Below are positions 24,601 through 31,068 of a stretch of 34,983 nt of DNA, one piece after another. Position 1 is the stretch's first letter, and each line of letters opens with the position of its first letter. The notes beneath the pieces were generated by a model that saw only the letters and a program-made list of their open reading frames with translations, had not been told where the DNA came from and made no database searches. Position numbers and translations under genes: made by a program. This DNA comes from a virus, in the IMG/VR virus record IMGVR_UViG_3300020196_000131, positions 1 through 34,983 of that record, one strand, 5' to 3'.

Positions 24601-26477
24601 ACTTTATAGAATTTGAACCCCTTGTAGCTTTTTACATCGCCTACGATGTTCCCCGAAACACCCTCAACGTTTAAAGGCTGTTTGGATATATCAGCCATCA
24701 TTTGCTTGGCTGTATTTATTTGATCTTTTGGTTTTAATGCACCTGTTGTTGGCTCTTCTCGTGCTCCAACGCTAGCAGCAGCCCCGACACCCTCACCCAA
24801 TCCTGTTGGTTCAGTTCTTGCAGGTGCTCCGGTAACTCCTGCGGCAGCTTCTTCTCCGCTAGGCACAGAAACAGGAGGCTTACGTCCTCCAGACTCAGCT
24901 CGTAAACGTCGGGTTTTCTCTTGGGTAAATTCATATAGCGCCTCTAACGTTTCAATATCAGTTGGCGGTCGACCTAATTTTTTCTTAAGCTTTATGTCTA
25001 TTAATTTTTTAGCTTCGAGGGGAGTAGCTTGGGCTTCTTCGGGGAACTCAGCGATTGCCTTTTGAAGTTGTTCTTTTTTAGCAGTCTCTTCAGCAAACAA
25101 ATCTTTTTCGCCGGCAAGCCCAAGATCGACCCCACCTGCCTCAGGCTTATCCTCAACTAATTCAAACCTAGCCCGTGCATATGCATCATCCATCGAGATG
25201 GTTTGGCCGTCATCGCTAAACTCGCCTATGATTTCATTCGCACGGGCTAGTATGGACTCTTCTAATTCAATCTCTTCGGCGTTTAGTTTGTCGAGATCGG
25301 CGATTGCCTTATCTTCTTCAGAAAGCTTCTTGATCTCCTTGACTCTTTGGTAAGTGCCGATTGCTTCAAACGGGCCAGTTACTGTTTCACCTGCCATCTC
25401 TGCTATTACAGCAGCAGGATTAGGAACTTCTCCGATAGCCAAGGATCCCGCAGCCTCACCCGCACCGCCAAGACCAGCTTGGGTACCGACTTCTTTGACA
25501 AACTCTTTGGCAGCGACAAAAGCAGGCTTGCCAGTTTTAAGTGCTTCAATAATTTTGTTGGCAGCAGAACCCGCAGTCTTTAAAGACACCGCATCAAAGA
25601 CGCCAATGACTCCTGACCTAATGGATGCGTTTTTCCAAGCTTCGTCATGGCTTTCGCCTTTCTGCAACCGGTCAACATACTCGTTACCGAACTGAGTAGC
25701 AGCCGATCCTAGACCTCCAGCCTGTGCCGCCGCTGTTGGGTTTTGCGCAGCGAGCCTACCTATCAAAGCAGTAGATACCATGTACGCCATCGCCGGTAGA
25801 GACTCAGCGCCCAAGTCGGCAATAACTCCAACCGGATTAGAAAACAACGCCGCCCCAGCCTCTTTAGCAGACTCCATAAACGTGAGGTCATCCCCCATCG
25901 CTGCTTTAAGCCGTGCGGTTTCGGGGCGCAAGGGGCTTGCAAGTTGTCTTTCCTGCGCTTGTTTTTGGAATTCAGCGATATCTTGAGCGTACTGTCCAGC
26001 CTCTCGCTTATTACGCTCGTATCTTTCTCGGACTTCTGGAGGAGCTAAGGGTACTCCGGGGCCACCATATTCTTCTTCATCCTTAAGCATCGCCCCACGG
26101 GAAATGGCGAACGCCTCACCTTTGGTATTGGCACGAAAGCTCTCATATCCAGAAATCAAAGCGTCTTTGGCGTAGCGGTAGTTCCTAGCAAGGAAGCCCT
26201 CGTCTTCAGAAACAGTTGACGCTACCGGTGCTACCGGCAGTTGTGGGATTACTGGTGCGGGTTTACCCTTAGCAACCGGACTTACAGTCGGCTCGGTTTC
26301 TTCCTGTGGTGGAGGTGCCGCAACCCCAAACCGTTGACGTATTGCTTCCTGTGTTGCTGGATTAGCGGTTACAAAATTTTCATCTTGCGGAGCATACCTC
26401 TCAAATATAGCTCGTTTAGTAGCTTCGTTTGCATTAATGTAGTTTGGATCATTTAAGATCTCACGTAAACTAAGCAT
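18678..26477 (-). CDS. Giant polyvalent inner-virion-type protein with two zincin modules and LPD38-like end
   Basis: A 2599-residue protein. The N-terminus repeats 'Y..AN.AT..AI..R' (residues 11-50), a pattern at the front of phage polyvalent proteins. Regions about 400-850 and 860-960 are charged and coiled-coil-like. Two metallopeptidase-like modules follow: RHELMHSLEQ (HExxH 1071-1075, SEF at about 1147-1149) and HEVVHAATEY (1409-1413, YEFISE at about 1463-1468), each trailed by a short helical segment. Hydrophobic helices occur near 230-285, 1990-2025 and 2270-2320. The end (IIFKFKQYPVLVTYILLRNL onward, about 2215-2599) resembles LPD38. Such proteins are carried in the capsid and ejected with the DNA. 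Start ATG 26477 follows gaggg and overlaps the upstream stop (TAATG). Confidence 0.88.
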   Translation of the reverse strand: MLSLREILNDPNYINANEATKRAIFERYAPQDENFVTANPATQEAIRQRFGVAAPPPQEETEPTVSPVAKGKPAPVIPQLPVAPVASTVSEDEGFLARNYRYAKDALISGYESFRANTKGEAFAISRGAMLKDEEEYGGPGVPLAPPEVRERYERNKREAGQYAQDIAEFQKQAQERQLASPLRPETARLKAAMGDDLTFMESAKEAGAALFSNPVGVIADLGAESLPAMAYMVSTALIGRLAAQNPTAAAQAGGLGSAATQFGNEYVDRLQKGESHDEAWKNASIRSGVIGVFDAVSLKTAGSAANKIIEALKTGKPAFVAAKEFVKEVGTQAGLGGAGEAAGSLAIGEVPNPAAVIAEMAGETVTGPFEAIGTYQRVKEIKKLSEEDKAIADLDKLNAEEIELEESILARANEIIGEFSDDGQTISMDDAYARARFELVEDKPEAGGVDLGLAGEKDLFAEETAKKEQLQKAIAEFPEEAQATPLEAKKLIDIKLKKKLGRPPTDIETLEALYEFTQEKTRRLRAESGGRKPPVSVPSGEEAAAGVTGAPARTEPTGLGEGVGAAASVGAREEPTTGALKPKDQINTAKQMMADISKQPLNVEGVSGNIVGDVKSYKGFKFYKVQEGSETFWKAQSPENQALNRIGRGDTSHDSLGLAKDAINENLDNKFDAEMFARRLLPRLTKEKEAAPTEAKTAETAPAATTAPEGTTEEPTQTYEEALAEDYKRKGLDNPNEASKKIQESRNVSKKVADDYVQALRKREAERIKFFYGLGSEQAFREALGEVEKIENRIRGVEKRREGKQSLLTEKGGATVLDATQKIEAKEVRERGTRLSNDVEAEEVFIDGDSDVFFVVDNDVFQPTTKEEFDSLAEELFEKAEFYSIPKQKRGIRPARDEDISLQDIDTGEVPTVTQEQIDDGIKDSKNQIIEELASLGQKKASLVESIRNYGSSIEKQRLLNELNRLIKNLKAALRAYSDKVVSAENFLNHGRNAMDGTGVFREPAISSQVFEVIQKVYSRFPKVLEGLRLSVVSPGIGQDNIAGMYIPVERLVRLYIGTKGAFNPSTIRHELMHSLEQMMTKEAKEAIINAYHRAFQKAIQKHTDLKSQAFFHKVMNFLDNPSPESLAVAVKAMPSYEFYQYVNPSEFWAVNAEKLFAAKLGSGWERFKSAVRKLFEALKDTFGFDNNYAVHKTLDDLLKGEAPRDGVDLVNYLLSAKAVDFLANVDDTIADLDQKVALLEFKVGDIHPTMVSAISNNDLNGALRIASQKLTGFSADLAKALLDLKLPTNISFNNGRDLVRRSIDSVSAQQQKRLFRYVEMHYPQVYDKYFKNYDRSESLEAVSKGLAELQKPNYNLGPVAAEFQTVFEAYDKSIEGLTAPGAYSPQFDEITLNTNTRTGKSYRVFLHEVVHAATEYVLNTYGTNKQELTPGQREAVEELTKMYNYAVEKLGKEPYGMTNIYEFISEVFTNKKFQELLKGLKYEPKKTPFLSRLVKAILRAFGLDNLAGNAMAEATKIFSAVRTGAPFAAQPRFAGGKRGKRVQGPTSTPQTSRTQEQTTQSYIGTANLALTGRMTWSKAIKIMGSSFWDARNTQLRQVVLGFMNLSHLAEITKDKFPQIIGTIRLIEKMIEYRLSILNEAADISRRWTVAQFKNPKQSQIMARIMLEATMRSLDPDNPKGQPVNAALLQAWAILKPEFKQIYRDVRDFYKKSVERMIKELEDRVNNSSLSQQEKEKSLAEIAAQFGPDKLVSPYFPLRRFGEFFFQVGSGNFKEFYEYESADARNLAMNNRVNELSEGNAQQRALVGSVYPGNGVSEIFSKNRDAPGVLKEVQDLVDSIGNITTPPTKAQYDAAEKVLQKELNRTPTKEEVEKRFERDEIKKELKDNINQLLYVLLPQQSMRKMFINRKNIQGASEDMLRVFSTSAIHSAYQQSRFKFSDKLHNNITNALDDIRNNPLLSRSEKEVYRDFVIELEKRMPVILSAEDTSFAAKVAGRLSETTFFFMLSAPFSAMLNTIGMAQIALPYIGGTYGYDRTAKLMTKNILRYTSTVPTRTIKPLAKGDFLEVKFPSLAEGYSFKNEPVLHRAAFELAQEGQYEISLVNDFMMLAEAPSALYTGYMATVKKIMSSLFHQTERLNREVVSITVFEMAYEKFTTEPKKDTRGVVERDAQGNPVMNTPEEAFQLAMAEAKDMVRASLGDFSRQMKPRYFVGPVGSIIFKFKQYPVLVTYILLRNLKLGFSLYRPFERKKLLAKYEEQLINDKVSPAVIKQRVGEYEAHHKAIGKEARRRLAGILAVTYLLGGNEASPFYSIGLGVLVNMFADDEDDEFFDWENWVKNYVQVELGGAAGDLFAEMGMNPEVSGSLGDFIGDSIQKGVVSTITGGNFADRVSLDPVTMFYREGRYSPDVRESLTEAMIANAGPTVGLAFNWVEAYRLMQEGQYQRAFEKSAPALFAKPVTAARLAEEGGKTTKGDVLVNEFSAWEIAMQSIGLQPVRLNTAQKRSIEVVQREQKLENRRKALMNRLWMERNNFDTFNDVLEEANEFSAKYPLFAIDAKAIQESFDQRAEDQAQANNIGARVSKKFIPEALQMMRYGRE

Positions 26478-27847
26478 TATCGCCCTCGAAGTAGAGGATT
26501 AGAAAGATCTACTTGTCCAGCACCATCTCTAGCAGCACCGCCTCTAGGAGCATCGCCTCTAGGAGCACGTAAGTACCGATTAGCGGTCTCTGGATTCATA
26601 CCAATATCACGGTACGCTTCTTTGAGGTACTCTTCTCTTATCCTTGTAAGTTCCTTTTCGGCCTGTTCTTTGGTCATACCAAGTCGTTTTTGAGCCTCTT
26701 TAATACCACCCGCTGCCTGGGCTAAAGAAAAATTACCACCAGATCCACCAATACTATCTGCAAATCTTTTACTAGCAGCGTCATATGCAGACTTAACCAA
26801 CCCCGCTGCCGCATTATATTGGTCTTTAGTGCTTGTTATGTTGGCGAATCTAGACAGAGCATCTTCTAATTTTTCACCCGGCATCATAATTGCCCTAGCG
26901 CCACGAACAACATCCGGCGGAAGATTAGCAATAGCCAACCTATTCTTGCGATCCAACGCAGACTCACCAGCCCTAAAACTCTGCTCAGCACTAAGTCTAT
27001 TTCTAGCTTGAAGCTCTTGAAGCGCTTGGGTAAATGATTTTTCATCTTCTGCACGGGCAGCAGCCTTAGCCGCAATTGCAGCTTTGCTCCGTGCTTCTTT
27101 AGCAGCTTCTTGCTTTTCAACGTCTCCCATATAACCTTCAACAGCGGGAGCCATTTTTCCTAAGTTAACACCAAAATATGGAGAATCCCCACTAAGCCCT
27201 AATAAACCAGCTTGAAGTATCCGTGCTCCCGTTTGCTGACGTGCACGAGCTTCCGCACGTTTTTCAGCGGCTTCGTTATAAGCAAGCAAGTCTGCAACTG
27301 ATTGATTAGCCCCTAAAAATTCTTCTCTTGCCGCTTTAATAGCTGCTGCATCTCCACTTAATCCACTGTATATACCTGAATAGGACGGCATTCTTCCACT
27401 TGCTGTATCAATACCACGAGTAGCAGCTTTGTAATCAAACTCATCGACCAAGTCTCCAGTCTTGAACGCCACAATCCCGCCACCTGCATACTCAGGAACT
27501 ATACTTTCATCCACAGGCAACGCAGCAATCCCACTATCCTCGGGCATTTGCATTGGCATTTGTTGGGCCATTGGTGGCATAGCGGGCATAGCCGCTTTTG
27601 CTTCGTTGGCAGCGTTTTGAGCAATAATTCTTTCTATTTCTGTGCCGGGAGGCATTTGTTCTTGTGCAGCCATAGCAGCTATTTCAGCCCCGGTTTGGGC
27701 TTGTTCGGCTTTTACTTCAAGAATGGGCGCTACATACGCAACGGGAATCTGCCCCATCTGAGCCATCTGCATGATGGTCTCTTGAGGCAACATAGCCAAC
27801 TCAGCAATTGGCTTGTTTAGAAGCTTGAGGTTTTGTGCGATGCTCAT
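26477..27847 (-). CDS. Glycine/alanine-rich inner-virion-type protein, 456 residues
   Basis: The N-terminal third is methionine-, glutamine- and proline-rich (AMPPMAQQMPMQMPEDSG), followed by PEYAGGGIVAFKTGDLVDEF, a GGGIVAF motif common in virion proteins of aquatic phages. The middle (about 200-300) is a long alanine/lysine/glutamate coiled coil (AAEKRAEARARQQTGARILQ; EAAKEARSKAAIAAKAAARA). The tail has a short RGDAPRGGAARDGAG repeat. It sits directly upstream of the giant protein, with a one-base stop/start overlap, so it is probably part of the same internal complex. Start ATG 27847 follows gaggggg. Confidence 0.8.
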   Translation of the reverse strand: MSIAQNLKLLNKPIAELAMLPQETIMQMAQMGQIPVAYVAPILEVKAEQAQTGAEIAAMAAQEQMPPGTEIERIIAQNAANEAKAAMPAMPPMAQQMPMQMPEDSGIAALPVDESIVPEYAGGGIVAFKTGDLVDEFDYKAATRGIDTASGRMPSYSGIYSGLSGDAAAIKAAREEFLGANQSVADLLAYNEAAEKRAEARARQQTGARILQAGLLGLSGDSPYFGVNLGKMAPAVEGYMGDVEKQEAAKEARSKAAIAAKAAARAEDEKSFTQALQELQARNRLSAEQSFRAGESALDRKNRLAIANLPPDVVRGARAIMMPGEKLEDALSRFANITSTKDQYNAAAGLVKSAYDAASKRFADSIGGSGGNFSLAQAAGGIKEAQKRLGMTKEQAEKELTRIREEYLKEAYRDIGMNPETANRYLRAPRGDAPRGGAARDGAGQVDLSNPLLRGR

Positions 27848-27850
27848 TGA

Positions 27851-28792
27851 TTACCCCCTCGGGTTCAGCATGTTGTAAATGCCAAGCCCCGATAAGCCAA
27901 GTCCAGCAAGCTGGCTAGCAAAACTAGGCGGTGGAGTCGTAGTTGTGGTTCTTTGATCCAATGGAATACCACGAATAAACTCACTGAGTTTGCCCAGTTG
28001 AGACTCGGGGAACTGAATCTGACGCATGATATTTTCGTAGTCAATATCTTTTTGTTGCTGTGCAATAGCACGCTCAAGGTCGCCGTATGCGCCAAGAGTC
28101 TTAAGCCGATCAATGTCTGCTGCCTGTTGCGCCACACCGAGTTGACCATATTGTTGACCAAGCGTACCGAGAGTCTGAGCTTGTTGGAGTTGTGCGGTAC
28201 GCTCGGCCTCAAGACCTCTCTGACCTGCTTCAAATGCGGCTTGAAGACCACGAGCCTGAATATCACCAAGCTGCTGCCCAAGCGCACGTTCGCGTTCTGT
28301 CTGGGCTAAAAGCTGTCGAGCACCACCATAAGTTCCTTGACGCGCTGCACCAAGGTTTGCTCCTAGTTGGGCTTTCTGTGCGTCCTCAATTGCTTTCTGT
28401 TTCTGAACGTCAATTACGTTCTGAGCATAAGGAGACGTGTACTTTAATAAAGTAGCGGAGTCAGTAATACTTGGCAATCCAGTTAAAGCGGTTACGCCTG
28501 AACCAATAGCTGTTGCTCCAGAAGCAAATTGTCCGGGGGTAGTCATACCCCTTAATTCTGTGCCTATACTAGTTTGGTCTGTCGTTAATCCACTTATACG
28601 ATCCGCTCCACTATATAAATTCGCTGCTTTAAGCGGATCCATATAAATAGTTTTGTAGGCAGCGGGAGTCCCCTGTCCAAAAAGCTGGAACGCTTGGGGG
28701 ATTAAACCCTTTTGACCCTCAGCACCGCTCGTATAAAACGTCTCAAACGCGGCGGGTAGCTGACTGGTTACGACTTGTGATGTAGTTGCCAT
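27851..28792 (-). CDS. Virion protein with glutamine/alanine coiled coil, 313 residues
   Basis: The central block KYTSPYAQNVIDVQKQKA, then LGANLGAARQGTYGGARQLL, followed by QQLGDIQARGLQAAFEAGQR, is a conserved signature in structural proteins of many tailed phages, where the gene lies just before internal virion genes. The protein is dominated by Q/A/L helices (about 120-270) and ends in a proline-rich stretch and a short hydrophobic tail (FASQLAGLGLSGLGIYNML). Start ATG 28792 follows aaagga. A DNA-ejection or head-completion role is inferred from context only. Confidence 0.8.
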   Translation of the reverse strand: MATTSQVVTSQLPAAFETFYTSGAEGQKGLIPQAFQLFGQGTPAAYKTIYMDPLKAANLYSGADRISGLTTDQTSIGTELRGMTTPGQFASGATAIGSGVTALTGLPSITDSATLLKYTSPYAQNVIDVQKQKAIEDAQKAQLGANLGAARQGTYGGARQLLAQTERERALGQQLGDIQARGLQAAFEAGQRGLEAERTAQLQQAQTLGTLGQQYGQLGVAQQAADIDRLKTLGAYGDLERAIAQQQKDIDYENIMRQIQFPESQLGKLSEFIRGIPLDQRTTTTTPPPSFASQLAGLGLSGLGIYNMLNPRG

Positions 28793-28802
28793 GTTCTATC
28801 CT

Positions 28803-30215
28803 TTACGCTGGCATGTAGCGGTCGGCACTGACCTCGGGGGCTTGCCGTCTTTTTCCGGTTCTGGCCCTGCGGATGTTGTCCATCATCTTGTAAAGCTTCT
28901 TTGCACCAGCACGGGAAGACCCATTGCCTAAGTGTGAGACTACGTCGGCAGGAATAACAAACTCACCATCTGATAAACGAGCTTTTTGCCGACCACCAAT
29001 CGTGGCAGGAATATCGTCAGACATCCCATCACCGCCACCCTTCAAAAACCGAGGATTACCACCAGACTTAAATGCGTTCAAACTAGCCAACCCGCCGCCA
29101 GCCATGCCTTGTTGGGCACGAACATCTTCTGCGGTCAGGCGCCTGTAGTTAATTGGGTAGTCACGAAGAACACCTTGCGCCCATGCAATGTCTTCTTGTT
29201 TTTTACCTTCCTGTGCAGCTAAGATCCGCTCGGCTTCTTTTTTCTGATCTTCCAGTTCTTGCAAAGACTTGATTGATCCATACGCCGTCGTTGCCAAGGA
29301 AGCTGTTAATAAAGCATCTTTTGCGCTAGTGGGAGTAAGAACATCAATTGCTTTACCGGGCAGGCTAGAAAGACCTTCTAATGCACGATCAACAAAAGTT
29401 GCTGGTGGCTGTGCGCTTGCATCGGCAATTTTAGCCGCTTCAAGATTGTAGTTAAATCTATTTGGATCAGCCGCCTCACTCATCGCAATGTCTGCTCCCG
29501 CTCCGCTTTCAGAAGGAATAAATTGTCCGGGGATTGGTTGAGCTGCTTGGGAGTAATCAGCCGCAGTCGAACCATAAACATACGGGTCTCCGCCAACAGC
29601 ATCTACCACTGAAGGCGCGGGTGTGGGGGGAGGAACATCAGTAGATGGCACTGTAGTAGGTGCAGTACCAAATGTACCCGAGTAGTCAAATGATGGTTTC
29701 AAAGTGCCAGTTGTTGCATAAGTCAATCCACCAGCTAAAGCTGCTTTTTTGACATCAAAACTACTACCGGGGGCAGCAAGACCTTGGTATAAAGCCGCAC
29801 CGATTGGTCCACCAAAGTAAGCAGCAGCAATAGATCCAACGGGGCCAAGAGCCTTGGCAATGGACTCAACACCTCTTTCAATTGCTTTACCAAGGGAAGA
29901 AATCGGCTTATAGATTTCTTTAGGAACAACTTTCTTTAATGTTTTTCTAACATACTCAGGTTGTCCTGTCTTGGGATTGATCGTTCCAGATCCACCGAGC
30001 AGTTGAAGAATCCCGGCCTCTTCAGGAGTAATGTGAGCCAGAATCGTGTCACCTCCACGCCCAGCAGCTTCAACTCGTTCTGCCATTTCAGGAAGGGACA
30101 AAGAGGCTAATCCACCCTTATTGAAGTTCATCAATGCAGGGGGGGTGTCGTACATACCGGGAGGCATGGTCGGGCCGAAGCCATATTGGGGTTGGGCGAT
30201 GGTTGGATATTGCAT
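28803..30215 (-). CDS. Virion protein with GGLASL motifs and conserved DGEFVIPADVVSHLGNG end
   Basis: A 470-residue protein. The ATG at 30215 is chosen over an in-frame TTG at 30242 because aaggat lies between them. NKGGLASLSL near residue 32 and MAGGGLASLNAFKSGG near 380 repeat one motif. The C-terminus has GMSDDIPATIGGRQKARLSD followed by GEFVIPADVVSHLGNGSS and AGAKKLYKMMDNIRRARTG, a conserved block I know from structural proteins of many phages. A glycine/alanine-rich, weakly hydrophobic region (about 135-175, LGPVGSIAAAYFGGPIGAAL) could insert into membranes. It is probably an inner-virion or tail-tip protein. Confidence 0.8.
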   Translation of the reverse strand: MQYPTIAQPQYGFGPTMPPGMYDTPPALMNFNKGGLASLSLPEMAERVEAAGRGGDTILAHITPEEAGILQLLGGSGTINPKTGQPEYVRKTLKKVVPKEIYKPISSLGKAIERGVESIAKALGPVGSIAAAYFGGPIGAALYQGLAAPGSSFDVKKAALAGGLTYATTGTLKPSFDYSGTFGTAPTTVPSTDVPPPTPAPSVVDAVGGDPYVYGSTAADYSQAAQPIPGQFIPSESGAGADIAMSEAADPNRFNYNLEAAKIADASAQPPATFVDRALEGLSSLPGKAIDVLTPTSAKDALLTASLATTAYGSIKSLQELEDQKKEAERILAAQEGKKQEDIAWAQGVLRDYPINYRRLTAEDVRAQQGMAGGGLASLNAFKSGGNPRFLKGGGDGMSDDIPATIGGRQKARLSDGEFVIPADVVSHLGNGSSRAGAKKLYKMMDNIRRARTGKRRQAPEVSADRYMPA

Positions 30216-30234
30216 GGCAGTATTATCCTTGATT

Positions 30235-31068
30235 TTAAGCAATAGTTACAGTAGGAGCGGCTCCAGTCAAGCCCAAAGAGGCAACCGGCGGTATGCCGAC
30301 CGTTCCACGAATCAGACTTGGTGCCACCCCTGCCAAGACCAGCCTTCGGGTTGCCGGGATTGGGAAGTTTGTCATGGCAGAAATAAAGTTAGCCGTTAGG
30401 ATTACAGATGGAATAGCAGGTCTGGTTGGACTCGTCCCAGCGGCGTAATGTTCTAGATACACATCCGTCGATTCTGACCACCAAGCAACTTCTAAATACT
30501 CTGTTTCTGGGTCATGGACTGCAAATATTGAGGTTATGGCTGGAACGGCGTGACCCCAGATGCTGACACTTTTGCGGGCTGGAATATCAAAACGGGTATT
30601 ACTAGAGTCAATGTTTGTCCCGGTATCTTTCAACCAGACTTCAAACTCTTTAATGGCGTTTGTTTGATTGGTAACTTGCAAGGTAAAAGTAATTAAGTAG
30701 TAACCAGCATTTGGAAACCGAATCTTTGACCCTTCAAATGTAACCCCGTTACTTTCCTCCACACTGCTGTATGTAATAAGATTCTCTACCGTTGTTCCTG
30801 CTGAAGATTGATCTTGATTAGAAATCAATATCCCAAAAGGTAGATTAATCCCACTACCAAAACCTGCAATTGTTCCGCCGTATAAATCGCCACGAAAAAC
30901 ACCACCAAAAAACTCGTCTGCTCTGTAAGACTGCGCCTGATTCGGGGTAAGCGAATCTAACTGACTGAAATAAATCCCCAACACACGGATGAGTTGGAGC
31001 ATGTACTGTTGGTCGTATTCAGCCCCCGGTATCGGTAATGGCGAAGCACGAAACTTTTCCAGTGCCAT
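30235..31068 (-). CDS. C1q/TNF-like jelly-roll virion protein
   Basis: A 277-residue beta-rich protein. Residues about 110-225 (IRFPNAGYYLITFTLQVTNQ ... FEVWLKDTGTNIDSSNTRFD ... YLEVAWWSESTDVYLEHYAA) follow the C1q/TNF-like pattern: a 'GxYxxxFxLQ' strand, then 'W' strands with a closing hydrophobic pair. The ending SLGLTGAAPTVTIA is a tail motif shared by structural proteins of aquatic phages. It probably forms a trimeric decoration or tail-appendage element. It begins directly after the previous stop (adjacent TAA and ATG). Confidence 0.75.
   Translation of the reverse strand: MALEKFRASPLPIPGAEYDQQYMLQLIRVLGIYFSQLDSLTPNQAQSYRADEFFGGVFRGDLYGGTIAGFGSGINLPFGILISNQDQSSAGTTVENLITYSSVEESNGVTFEGSKIRFPNAGYYLITFTLQVTNQTNAIKEFEVWLKDTGTNIDSSNTRFDIPARKSVSIWGHAVPAITSIFAVHDPETEYLEVAWWSESTDVYLEHYAAGTSPTRPAIPSVILTANFISAMTNFPIPATRRLVLAGVAPSLIRGTVGIPPVASLGLTGAAPTVTIA

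Noticed and set aside
25354-25695. Plus-strand open frame of 113 codons inside the giant gene
   Set aside because: It is an antisense shadow of an alanine-rich coding stretch.
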